Positions 36,211 through 44,425 of a stretch of 64,000 nt of DNA are shown in pieces. Source of the DNA: Verrucomicrobiaceae bacterium (GTDB lineage: Bacteria; Verrucomicrobiota; Verrucomicrobiia; Verrucomicrobiales; Verrucomicrobiaceae); NCBI GenBank assembly GCA_021151605.1, contig JAGKWZ010000002.1:1-64000 (forward strand). Direction: 5' to 3'. The stretch's first letter is position 1; each line of letters opens with the position of its first letter. The notes beneath the pieces are model-generated. The model had not been told where the DNA came from, did not search any database, and saw only the letters and a program-made list of their open reading frames with translations. The position numbers were made by a program, and so were the translations under genes.

Positions 36211-36231
36211 AACAAACGTTTTTCCACGAAC

Positions 36232-37425
36232 ATGCTCTCTCCCTGCCCACCGAAAGCCAAATCATCTCATGCAAACGTCTTTCAGATGCCAGGAATGACC
36301 AACCCATGGGCGATCACGCCGTTTCTAGTTCCTGCCGCCTGCTTGCCTGCGGCAGAGGCCTTCCGCTTCGACTCTAGCTACCAAGTCTATGATGAGTCGA
36401 ACGGGCGCATGTTTGTGGAGTCCTACTACTACCGGGGAGAGATGTTCCTGTCTGAAGAGACCAGCTTCCGTTTCCAGATGCTCCGGGATGCCATCACAGG
36501 CTCCACGCCGATTGGCGCGCAGCCCGGCGGTACGCAGCCATTTTTGGTAGAAATCGATGATGTAAGGCAGGGTGTGCTAGCTGCGCTGTCCCAACAGATC
36601 GGTGATCATCGGGTGGAGGTAGAGCTGTCACACTCCCGTGAAAGCGACTATCTATCCCAAGGCGTGTCTTTGAGTGATAAACTAGAGCTCAACCAAAAGA
36701 ATACGACGCTGAGTTTTGGCCTGAACTACCTGAACGACACCATCGTTGTGCGCGGCACTGATGATCAAAATAAAAAGAGCTACGATCTCTTTCTCGGCCT
36801 ATCCCAGCTTCTGGACAAGAATACGGTCGTCTCCGCCAACCTGACTTTGGGCTATGCTGAGGGCTATCTGAACGATCAGTACAAAGTTATTCAGCGGGAT
36901 GAACTTTTCGGGGGCATCCCGGTCACCAATATCTACCGGGAAAATCGTCCATCCAGTCGCCTCCGTGGGGTCCTTCAGTTTCAGGGCACGCACTACTTCG
37001 ACAAAGCGAACGCAGCTCTGGATGCCGTCGTGCGACTCTCTCAGGATGACTACGGGGTCTTCTCCCAAAGCCTTCAGTTCGAGTGGCGGCAGGGTCTTTT
37101 TGGCAAGTTGGAGATCACGCCATTCTTCCGCTACTACCAGCAGAGCGCGGCGGATTTCTACCACCCTAGCCTGAACGATGTGAACATCACCACACCCCAG
37201 GCCTTTCCGGATGGCAGCGGCCCGAACTACTCTGCAGACTATCGTTTGTCTTCAATGTCTACGATGAGCGTTGGATTGAAAACTCGCTATCGCTTTACCG
37301 AAAACATCGCCGCATCCATCACCTATGAGCACTATGAAATGGCGGGTGTGGGTGGAGATCAGGCCCCGGCTGCCGCTTACCCGATAGCCAGCATGTGGAC
37401 TTTTGGTTTGAACTTCACTTTCTGA
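36232..37425 (+). CDS. DUF3570 family outer-membrane beta-barrel protein
   Basis: 397 aa from ATG 36232; a start at 36286 or 36295 (MPGM/MTNP) would put the signal-like stretch (WAITPFLVPAACLPAAEA) at the N-terminus and is equally possible. The mature protein is a series of amphipathic strands (FRFDSSYQVYDESNGRMFVE, SANLTLGYAEGYLND, FGKLEITPFFRYYQQSAADF) ending ASMWTFGLNFTF with a terminal Phe, as in outer-membrane barrels. It matches DUF3570, a family of unknown function usually encoded with ApbE, a thioredoxin-like protein and a DUF4266 lipoprotein, exactly as here. Likely role: outer-membrane part of a flavin or thiol redox system (inference). Confidence 0.8.
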   Translation: MLSPCPPKAKSSHANVFQMPGMTNPWAITPFLVPAACLPAAEAFRFDSSYQVYDESNGRMFVESYYYRGEMFLSEETSFRFQMLRDAITGSTPIGAQPGGTQPFLVEIDDVRQGVLAALSQQIGDHRVEVELSHSRESDYLSQGVSLSDKLELNQKNTTLSFGLNYLNDTIVVRGTDDQNKKSYDLFLGLSQLLDKNTVVSANLTLGYAEGYLNDQYKVIQRDELFGGIPVTNIYRENRPSSRLRGVLQFQGTHYFDKANAALDAVVRLSQDDYGVFSQSLQFEWRQGLFGKLEITPFFRYYQQSAADFYHPSLNDVNITTPQAFPDGSGPNYSADYRLSSMSTMSVGLKTRYRFTENIAASITYEHYEMAGVGGDQAPAAAYPIASMWTFGLNFTF

Positions 37426-37434
37426 TCCAGCACG

Positions 37435-38406
37435 ATGTCAAAAGCAGTCCCCCAGATATCTATCGAGCCTGACGCACGCGGTGTGCGGAGCGTGGGCTTT
37501 AGGGCATTGGGGACGAACTGCGCCATCCAGTTCCGCTGCGTGGATCAAAAATCTGCCCTCCAGTTCGTGGCGGATGCACTCGGTTGGCTGAGTGCCTTTG
37601 AAGCCAAGTTTTCCCGCTTTAAGCCGGATTCGATGCTCTCCAAGATCAACCAAGCCGCTGGCAAATCCTGGATCGAGATCGACCCCGAGATGGGTGGCAT
37701 GCTCGACATGGCGGATGCCATGCATCGACTCACAAAAGGCATCCTGGATGCCGCCATGCTGCCGCTAATCAAAGTCTGGGACTGGAAGGTCGTGCATGAG
37801 CGCCTGCCGAGTGAGGATGAGATCTCGCGGGCGCTGAACCTCTCTAATTGGAAAGACGTGCAGCGGAGACCAGGGAAGGTCTTCCTCCCGCGTGAGGGCA
37901 TGGGGCTGGACTTCGGCGGCTTTGGTAAAGAGCACGCGGTGGATCAGATCATCGTCATTGCGAAAAAGTTTGGCATCCAGGACATCCTCGTGGACCTCGG
38001 GCGGGACATCTTTGCCCTCGGCGGCAATGGTGTACATCCTTTTTGGCATGTCGGTATTCAGGATGGCGTCCAGACCGAGCGCTGTATCGGTGGGCTGGCC
38101 GTCTCCGGTTTTGCCGTTTGTGCTTCAGGGGATTATGCGCGTCGCTTTGAGCACAAAGGCGTGCGCTATGGTCACATCCTCGACGTGCGCACTGGCTGGC
38201 CCGTGCGTCACGGAATGCGTGCAGTCACCGTCCTCGCGCCGAGTTGCCTCATGGCAGGGATCTACTCCACCTGCGTGTTCGTGCTCGGTTTGAGCGAAGG
38301 TCTCCGTCTGGCAGATAACGCTCCCGGAATCGAAGCCTGCCTGCAGGACGATCAGGCCACCCATGTCACCCGCGAGTTCCGCAGATTCCAAGTCCAGGCC
38401 GCTTAG
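37435..38406 (+). CDS. apbE: ApbE family FAD:protein FMN transferase (atypical)
   Basis: 323 aa, normal length. ApbE attaches FMN through a phosphoester bond to Thr/Ser of exported redox proteins. Visible family features: FKPDSMLSKINQAAG, DFGGFGKEHAVDQI, ILVDLGRDIFALGG, VSGFAVCASGDYAR and RYGHILDVRTGWPV. Two oddities: no clear signal peptide or lipobox at the N-terminus, and the metal-ligand block normally A-D-A-x-S-T reads A-G-I-Y-S-T at residues 274-279, so the Asp that binds Mg2+ is replaced by Gly275. It is therefore either a variant enzyme or a non-catalytic homologue. It sits between DUF3570 (9 bases) and the thioredoxin-like gene (25 bases). A candidate substrate is encoded at 39189. 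Confidence 0.85.
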   Translation: MSKAVPQISIEPDARGVRSVGFRALGTNCAIQFRCVDQKSALQFVADALGWLSAFEAKFSRFKPDSMLSKINQAAGKSWIEIDPEMGGMLDMADAMHRLTKGILDAAMLPLIKVWDWKVVHERLPSEDEISRALNLSNWKDVQRRPGKVFLPREGMGLDFGGFGKEHAVDQIIVIAKKFGIQDILVDLGRDIFALGGNGVHPFWHVGIQDGVQTERCIGGLAVSGFAVCASGDYARRFEHKGVRYGHILDVRTGWPVRHGMRAVTVLAPSCLMAGIYSTCVFVLGLSEGLRLADNAPGIEACLQDDQATHVTREFRRFQVQAA

Positions 38407-38431
38407 CTCTTTTAACTCTACCCCAACCTCT

Positions 38432-38917
38432 ATGAAATCCATCCTCACTCTCGTCATCACCATCCTCAGTCTTTCCATGGCCCCTGCCGCAGAACCCAAA
38501 GTCGGCGCTGCCCTCCCAGCTCTCAGCGGCTTGCTGCCAGGAGCCTCGCTGCCAAAAACATCTGGCAAAGTCGTCCTCGTCGATTTTTGGGCCTCGTGGT
38601 GCGCCCCTTGTAAAGCCTCATTCTCTGCCATGGCCCGTCTCCAGCAAAAGTATGCTAGTAAGGGCCTGGTGATCATTGGTATCGGAGTCGATGACGAAGC
38701 GGAGGCTTATCAAAGTTTTGTCTCGAAGAACAAAGCCGCCTTCACTCTGGCGCATGACACACAGCACAATGCAGCGGCATTCTTCAATCCACCCACAATG
38801 CCCAGCAGTTATCTCGTGGACCGGAAAGGCGTGATCCGTCACATCCACAAAGGATTTAAAGTCGGCAAGACAGAGGCTGAATACACCGCCGAGATCGAGG
38901 CGCTGCTCGCCGAGTAA
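38432..38917 (+). CDS. TlpA-like periplasmic thioredoxin
   Basis: 161 aa from ATG 38432 with a signal peptide (MKSILTLVITILSLSMAPAA). Thioredoxin fold of the TlpA/ResA/AhpC-TSA type, with active site VDFWASWCAPCKAS (Cys-Ala-Pro-Cys), the cis-Pro region TMPSSYLVDRKG, and the central strand GLVIIGIGVDDEAE. It is a periplasmic thiol-disulfide oxidoreductase. Lying between ApbE (25 bases) and DUF4266 (22 bases), it probably maintains thiols of the cluster's Cys-containing proteins, for example the Cys-Gly-Cys tail of the DUF4266 lipoprotein (inference). Confidence 0.9.
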   Translation: MKSILTLVITILSLSMAPAAEPKVGAALPALSGLLPGASLPKTSGKVVLVDFWASWCAPCKASFSAMARLQQKYASKGLVIIGIGVDDEAEAYQSFVSKNKAAFTLAHDTQHNAAAFFNPPTMPSSYLVDRKGVIRHIHKGFKVGKTEAEYTAEIEALLAE

Positions 38918-38939
38918 ACATTTTACCGCTCTTACCCTC

Positions 38940-39167
38940 ATGAAAAGAATCCTCCTCTCCACAGCCGCCGTGACGGTGATGATGCTCAGCAGTTGCTCCC
39001 AGCAGCTTGTGCGAGTGAAGCCCTATGAACGCGGCCATCTGGCGAACCCGCTGATGGATGCAGGTCGTGATCCACTGCTGCTGGCCATGACCCAGCATGC
39101 CTACTTCTCCCGAGAAGCCGCCTTTGGTGGCGGAGGTGTGGGCGGAGGAGGCTGCGGCTGTAACTGA
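38940..39167 (+). CDS. DUF4266 mini-lipoprotein
   Basis: 75 aa. A lipoprotein signal with lipobox-like LSSC (Cys19) is followed by VKPYERGHLANPLMD and the DUF4266 core (DPLLLAMTQHAYFSREAAFG). The tail is GGGGVGGGGCGCN, a Gly-rich stretch ending Cys-Gly-Cys-Asn. DUF4266 proteins are short lipoproteins found beside DUF3570, ApbE and thioredoxin-like genes. The CGC end plus the conserved His residues may bind a metal or form a redox disulfide handled by the neighbouring thioredoxin; this is inference. The Ig-domain gene starts 21 bases later. Confidence 0.85.
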   Translation: MKRILLSTAAVTVMMLSSCSQQLVRVKPYERGHLANPLMDAGRDPLLLAMTQHAYFSREAAFGGGGVGGGGCGCN

Positions 39168-39188
39168 CAATCCTTTTCTAAACAAACC

Positions 39189-42100
39189 ATGAACCCTTCA
39201 CCCAAGCTTACTGATATGAACACCTCCACTTTTTTCCCCAAACTGAAAAGGCTTATCAAACGCGCCAGTTCCCTGCTGATGCTCTTTCAGCGCACTCCAG
39301 CGGCGCAGATCCTGGTGCCTGCGGAGTTTAATCTTGCCTCCTCAGCAGGTTTTCTTGGAACAGCAGAGTTCGCCATCGCTACTGTCGTTGGCCTTGGTGC
39401 GTATGACAGCGTCGCAGGAGCGACGACTCTCAACCAGATATCTCCAACAAACGGCTCTGCGACGATATCAATCCAGGCTGGCACACAACTGCCAACAACC
39501 GGAAACCAGGCAATTGTCTTCCAAGTCACCGGAAGTCCAAGTACGCCGCAGTCATGGCGCGTGTTGCCCACTACGCCACTTCCTAACGGCATCTCCCTGT
39601 TTACTAACGGCGGAGGCAGCACAAACAAGCTTATTGGCACAACCAATCAGGTGGGGACTAGTTTGGTAACAGTGCAAGCTTGGGAGGGCGGCATAGGTAG
39701 TGGCGGTGTCGTTCAGAGGACCTTCACCGTCAACGTCATCGCCAGTGATGCCACAATCACCACCTCTCCAAGCAACGTCACTATCAACAGTGGTCAATCC
39801 ACCACTCTCACCGTCGTAGCAGCCGGCGGTGCCCCACTGACTTACCAGTGGTATCAGGGAAGTAGCCCTGATACAAGTAACCCTGTGGGCACCGATTCGG
39901 CATCCTTCACCACTCCGGTGCTGACTGCGACAACAGCCTATTGGGTCAAAGTGACGAATGCTTCCAATCTCACGGGGGCTAACTCTACCACTGCTACCGT
40001 CACCGTGCGCCAGCCTGCCGCGATCACGACTCAGCCTGTTTCCACCTCCATCAACACCGGCCAGACAGCTTCATTGTCTGTGATCGCTAGCGGCACCGGC
40101 CCGCTGACCTACCAGTGGTATCAGGGCAACAGCCCTAGCGAGACAATACCCGTCGGCACGAACTCCCCAAATTTCACCACGCCTACTTTGCTCGCCACCA
40201 CCAGCTATTGGGTGAAGGTCACCAATGCCGCCAACACTAGTGGAGCCAAGTCTGACACGGCCACCATCACCGTCACGGAGGCATCTGATCCTGGCATTTT
40301 CACAGCGTCGTCACTGCCTGCCGCGCGGACAAACATAGTGTACACAACTACGCTAACAGCTTTTGGTGGTAGGCAGCCCTACACCTGGACCGTCTCGGAC
40401 GGAAACCTGCCAGACGGACTGATTTTGAGTGAAACAGGTGTCATCTCCGGCACCACCGGAGCTGTCGGCACTGGGAGCTTCACCGTGCAAGTCACCGACC
40501 AAGACATGAAAACCGACACGCGGGTCTTCGAGTTGCTCGTCAGTGATCTCGACATCGCCACCGCGACACTGCCGACGGCAGTGAAGGGCACCCCCTACAC
40601 CGCCACACTCGCCGCCAGTGGTGGCGCTGAGCCCTTCACCTGGACGCTCCAAGGTGGAACATTGCCAGCGGGCATCACGCTCAGCAGCGCAGGCGTGCTC
40701 TCCGGCACACCCACCGCAGCAGGAGATGCCGCCATTACTGTACGAGTGACCGATTCCACATCCTTTGGGATCTCTAAAAGCTTGTTGTTACCCGTTTCCG
40801 CGACCTTCATCAGACCGGTCTTGAATCCCATTACCTTCCCTGTTGTCACGGTGGGCACGGACTTTAATCACACCGTCACGGCTTTGAATTACCCGAGGAC
40901 GTTCACGATCACGGGGCTGCCGAAAGGGTTGAAGGCTACGCCAAGTGGGGTGATCTCAGGCAGACCTGACGTATCCGGCGTGTTTAACGTCCAAGTGAAA
41001 GCCACCAATCCCGGAGGTTCCAGCCTGGTCGTGACGTCACGTCTCACGGTCAAAGCGCTACCAAAAAACCTCGTTGGCACCTTTGGCGGTATTTTGACAA
41101 GAACTGGCACCAACCGCTCACTGGGCGGACAGATCGGTCTGACCACTACCTCAAACGGCAGCTACACTCTGAAGATCACTGGTGCTCTGCCAAGCACCAC
41201 GCTGGCTTTAGGTGGCTCTGCCAGCAGTTCTGCCACAGGCAGGCTGGCGGCTACGGCACCACAAATCACCGCTACTGTCGCGGGTGCGCTAGTGAGCCTG
41301 AGCATCGATCCAGTCTCTGGAGATCTCAGTGGCAGCGTCGGGGCGGCGACCATTAGCGGCCACCGCTCCGCCTGGAATGCCATCAGCCAGCCAGCGGAAG
41401 ATCTCGCGGGCTATTACAGCATGGCTCTGGACCTCGCAGATGTGGGAGATGATGGATTAGTCGGTATTCCTCAAGGTAGCGGCTATGCCACCTTTACCGT
41501 CACCCCTGGTGGTACGCTTACCGTCGCTGGTAGAACCGCTGATGGAGAAACCATCACTACGGCCACCTTTCTCAGCACTGACGCTGACTTCTGGGTTTAC
41601 ACACCCCTTTATAAGAATGCAGGTACCATCCAAGGCAGTCTGAAAATCACCCCGGATGCACAGTCGGTATTCGTCGGCAATGTCATCAGCGGGCCGCTGA
41701 CTTGGTTCAAACCCACGATTCCGTCTCGCAGCTACGACACCACTTTTGGCCCGATCAATCTGAAAGCGGAAGGCGGTTATCTGGCACCGGCCAGCACAGG
41801 CAATGTCGTTCTTGGCCTCCCAAATGCCGGCATTGTGCAGCTCCGCTTCACGGATGGCGGTCTTGCTGCTTCAGCCACCGATCCAGACATGGACTTCACC
41901 TACACTGACGATAACAAAGTGCTGCTGCCCACAGCCGTAAACTCAAACCCTGGGAAAGTCAGCCTGACGATTAATCCCACGACTGGAGCTGTGTCCGGCA
42001 ATTTCACTCTGACGGAAGCCACGCCTTCCCTCACCCGATCTAAAGTGGCCTTCCAAGGACAGGTCGTCCGACTGGCGAATGGGCAAGTCAAAGGCGTCGG

Positions 42101-42197
42101 CTACTTCCTACTGCCGCAGATACCAACCAATGGTCAGACCGTCGCAACTTCGGCTCTGCTTTCTGGAGGATGGAGGCTTAACCAGATAGCTCCATAA
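39189..42197 (+). CDS. Ig-domain surface protein with ApbE-type flavinylation-like motif
   Basis: 1002 aa. The N-terminal 80 residues (KRASSLLMLFQRTPAAQIL, ATVVGLGAYDSVAGATT) form a block I associate with large Ig-domain proteins of Verrucomicrobiota. It contains D73-S-V-A-G-A-T79, very close to the D-x-x-(S/T)-G-A-(T/S) site used by ApbE in NqrB, NqrC and RnfG. Two Ig-like units (SGQSTTLTVVAAGGAPLTYQ then WYQG) lie at about 190-390. Three putative He_PIG domains (LPDGLILSETGVISGTTGAV, LPAGITLSSAGVLSGTPTA, LPKGLKATPSGVISGRPDV) lie at about 395-620. The C-terminal 380 residues are beta-rich repeats (GSYTLKITGALPSTTLALGG) resembling a passenger domain. It is the last gene of the ApbE cluster. 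That FMN is attached at Thr79 is a hypothesis. Confidence 0.78.
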   Translation: MNPSPKLTDMNTSTFFPKLKRLIKRASSLLMLFQRTPAAQILVPAEFNLASSAGFLGTAEFAIATVVGLGAYDSVAGATTLNQISPTNGSATISIQAGTQLPTTGNQAIVFQVTGSPSTPQSWRVLPTTPLPNGISLFTNGGGSTNKLIGTTNQVGTSLVTVQAWEGGIGSGGVVQRTFTVNVIASDATITTSPSNVTINSGQSTTLTVVAAGGAPLTYQWYQGSSPDTSNPVGTDSASFTTPVLTATTAYWVKVTNASNLTGANSTTATVTVRQPAAITTQPVSTSINTGQTASLSVIASGTGPLTYQWYQGNSPSETIPVGTNSPNFTTPTLLATTSYWVKVTNAANTSGAKSDTATITVTEASDPGIFTASSLPAARTNIVYTTTLTAFGGRQPYTWTVSDGNLPDGLILSETGVISGTTGAVGTGSFTVQVTDQDMKTDTRVFELLVSDLDIATATLPTAVKGTPYTATLAASGGAEPFTWTLQGGTLPAGITLSSAGVLSGTPTAAGDAAITVRVTDSTSFGISKSLLLPVSATFIRPVLNPITFPVVTVGTDFNHTVTALNYPRTFTITGLPKGLKATPSGVISGRPDVSGVFNVQVKATNPGGSSLVVTSRLTVKALPKNLVGTFGGILTRTGTNRSLGGQIGLTTTSNGSYTLKITGALPSTTLALGGSASSSATGRLAATAPQITATVAGALVSLSIDPVSGDLSGSVGAATISGHRSAWNAISQPAEDLAGYYSMALDLADVGDDGLVGIPQGSGYATFTVTPGGTLTVAGRTADGETITTATFLSTDADFWVYTPLYKNAGTIQGSLKITPDAQSVFVGNVISGPLTWFKPTIPSRSYDTTFGPINLKAEGGYLAPASTGNVVLGLPNAGIVQLRFTDGGLAASATDPDMDFTYTDDNKVLLPTAVNSNPGKVSLTINPTTGAVSGNFTLTEATPSLTRSKVAFQGQVVRLANGQVKGVGYFLLPQIPTNGQTVATSALLSGGWRLNQIAP

Positions 42198-42321
42198 GCA
42201 ACGATGTCCGAGTTGTGGAAACAGCGTCTCATTAACATCATCTCATATCGTCAACTTTTCTTGAGCAAACGCTAACTCTCTGGGTCAATTACGCCCCTGA
42301 TTAACTCAAGCAATTCTGATT

Positions 42322-42642
42322 GTGCGCTTCGCCCGACTGCTCTTTCTCATTTTGACCGTACTCGCCGTGACTGGTGAGGCGTTCACACTGGAGCACAGTC
42401 TAAGCGAAGTGGATCAGGTTCACGCTAACTTCGAATATTCAATCGAGAGCGAGGATCTAGCTGAAGACCAGGAAACCTGGGGCAAAGACCTTCTGGCACC
42501 CTGGCTTGCATGGGAGAACAGACGAGCGATGCAGACCGTTCTTTGTCGGACATGGCTTTGGAATTCCCAACAGAGATTCACTGTTCGGGAAAGTGGCATG
42601 AAGCAGCGTCGGCATCGGTGGCTGGCGGTGGAGCAGATTTAA
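42322..42642 (+). CDS. Small putative exported protein (low confidence)
   Basis: 106 aa from a GTG. The N-terminus (MRFARLLFLILTVLAVTGEA) has the form of a signal peptide, followed by an acidic region (SIESEDLAEDQETWGKD) and a basic C-terminus rich in Trp and Arg. No family is recognised. It fills most of the 545-base gap between the Ig-domain gene and the membrane protein gene; a hairpin directly follows its stop. It could be a real small gene of the polyketide locus or a chance frame. Confidence 0.35.
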   Translation: MRFARLLFLILTVLAVTGEAFTLEHSLSEVDQVHANFEYSIESEDLAEDQETWGKDLLAPWLAWENRRAMQTVLCRTWLWNSQQRFTVRESGMKQRRHRWLAVEQI

Positions 42643-42643
42643 A

Positions 42644-42660
42644 GGGGCTTTCAAGCCCCC
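42644..42660 (+). terminator. Short GC-rich hairpin
   Basis: GGGGCTT-TC-AAGCCCC directly after the stop at 42642, followed by CTTAAT rather than a true T-run. A weak terminator or processing hairpin. Confidence 0.4.
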
Positions 42661-42742
42661 TTAATCCCCAAGACAAAGATCTCTTGGGCATAATCTGCCG
42701 TCAGAAGACGGCCTCTACCCCCTCTCACCCATTCCGATTTTC

Positions 42743-43411
42743 ATGACCCCACTGATTTCCACGATTTGTATTCAGCCAGAACCACAGCCCGTCCACTATT
42801 GGCCGACACGAGACCTGATCCGCCTCTGGCCATGGCTTCTTCCGGCCTTTCTCATCTTCAGCCTCACCTGCCATCGTTTTGGTGACGTCTTGGCAGCAAT
42901 GACCTCAGCCCTCACCGCTATAGGCTGTGTTTGGATGACCTTTCTCATAGCTCGGCGACTTTGGGGCTACCATAAAGCTCATACTACAGCCACGGCACTG
43001 ATGTTGGCTCTCGGGGCTTTCTCATTGGTCATCACGCCGATGCCAGACTTGTCCCTGAGTTTCATCGTTTTTGCTGCGACAGCCGCTCTTGTTCATCACC
43101 GCAGTTGGCTCTTCATCAGCATTATGATTTTGGCGTTCCTCTGGCAAGGTTTGAGTGCACTTCTCATGCCCTTGTCCGGTTTGCTAGGGTGGTGGCTCGC
43201 AAATGGCCTGAAGCATGACCTGCTGCGAGCACGTCATGGACTGCTTTTGGGCTGGTCGCTTCCCTTGCCATTCTTAATGATACACCATGCATCCACCTTG
43301 GAGCCATTGGTGCTATCAGTGTTTTCGGCTCTGATACTCGCTTTAAGGCCCTCTATGGCGTTCTCTCGTCGTCTTTGGAAGTTGGGCTCAAGGATCCCTG
43401 CAACAGAATAG
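42743..43411 (+). CDS. Multi-pass membrane protein of unknown function
   Basis: 222 aa with about six to seven hydrophobic segments (for example LWPWLLPAFLIFSLTC, ALTAIGCVWMTFLIARRLWG, LMLALGAFSLVITPMPDLSL, SIMILAFLWQGLSALLMPLS, LVLSVFSALILALRP). Segment order and the MPDLSLSF motif recall the membrane part of GT-C (ArnT/PMT-like) glycosyltransferases, but the typical N-terminal acidic motif and the length (about 500 aa) are missing, so I do not assign it. It is the first clear gene of a plus-strand run ending at 48803 that contains the type III polyketide synthase and may act on or export the lipid product. Confidence 0.65.
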   Translation: MTPLISTICIQPEPQPVHYWPTRDLIRLWPWLLPAFLIFSLTCHRFGDVLAAMTSALTAIGCVWMTFLIARRLWGYHKAHTTATALMLALGAFSLVITPMPDLSLSFIVFAATAALVHHRSWLFISIMILAFLWQGLSALLMPLSGLLGWWLANGLKHDLLRARHGLLLGWSLPLPFLMIHHASTLEPLVLSVFSALILALRPSMAFSRRLWKLGSRIPATE

Positions 43412-43538
43412 GAAGCTTCGCCGGAATGCCCGACAAGTCGCGCTGTATCCGCTAAAGAACACGAACCCCATCCAGTCCCCCGCAATCACTGATCAAAACG
43501 GCTACGCTCTTGCTCTCACTGGCTAAAAGACTCTTACC

Positions 43539-44399
43539 ATGACCATCACCTCCTCTACTGATTACACACCCACCATCGACGGTGCTGCCTCGCATTATGA
43601 TGACCTCGACTCCTTTTATCGCGAAATCTGGGGCGAGCATGTGCACCACGGCATGTGGCTGACCGGCAAAGAAACAGACACCGAAGCGGCGGAGAATCTG
43701 GTGACACTCGTCGCCAAGCTGGGCGGTACCGGCAAAGACACGGATGTCTGTGATGTCGGCTGCGGCTACGGTGCCACGGCAAAAATCCTGGCTGAGCGCT
43801 ATGGAGCCAATGTCACCGGCATGACCATCTCCAAGATGCAGTGGCGTTATGCCCAAGAACACAACGACGTGCCAGGCAAGACGACGTTCCTGCTGCGCGA
43901 CTGGTATCAGAATCAACTGCCGGACAATCGCTTCGACGTGGTGGAAACGGTGGAAAGCCTCGAGCACATGCCTGACCTGCCCACCTTCTTCCGCGAGTGC
44001 TATCGCGTGATGAAACCCGGTGGCCGGCTCGTCGCCGTCGCGTGGATGTCTTGTGAGAATCCCAGCGCGTTGTCGAAGCGGCACCTCATTGATGCCATCA
44101 CCCGCGAATCTCAGATCGCTGGCGTGCGCCCCGAAAGTGAGTTCCGCGCGGCAGCTTTGGCAGCAGGCTTTACGAACTACCAATTCAACGACTATGCCCA
44201 GCAGGTGAAAAAAACCTGGCCGCTCTGTGCCTGGCGCACCGTGAAGGGGTTCTTCACCAAACCACACTACCGGAGCTTCTTATTCAGCTCGAAGAACCCC
44301 AATCGCATCTTCGCACTGACGCTTTTCCGAATCTGGCTGGCTTATGAACTGGGTGTTCAGCGCTACGGAGTCTTCAGCGCAGATAAACCGGCGGTCTGA
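43539..44399 (+). CDS. SAM-dependent C-methyltransferase, tocopherol-MT/cyclopropane-synthase type
   Basis: 286 aa. The N-terminal SHYDDLDSFYREIWGEHVHH followed by GMW is characteristic of gamma-tocopherol methyltransferase-like enzymes. Motif I is VCDVGCGYGATAKILAERYG (about 67-86), with VTGMTISKMQ, the acidic FDVVETVESLEHM and the post-motif VMKPGGRLVAVAW. Such enzymes methylate quinol or phenol rings or unsaturated lipids. Position 26 bases before YceI and 607 before the polyketide synthase suggests ring C-methylation of a phenolic lipid or benzoquinone. No signal peptide; cytoplasmic or membrane-peripheral. Confidence 0.85.
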   Translation: MTITSSTDYTPTIDGAASHYDDLDSFYREIWGEHVHHGMWLTGKETDTEAAENLVTLVAKLGGTGKDTDVCDVGCGYGATAKILAERYGANVTGMTISKMQWRYAQEHNDVPGKTTFLLRDWYQNQLPDNRFDVVETVESLEHMPDLPTFFRECYRVMKPGGRLVAVAWMSCENPSALSKRHLIDAITRESQIAGVRPESEFRAAALAAGFTNYQFNDYAQQVKKTWPLCAWRTVKGFFTKPHYRSFLFSSKNPNRIFALTLFRIWLAYELGVQRYGVFSADKPAV

Positions 44400-44425
44400 A
44401 ACATCACAAATCCTCACCCGATCCG

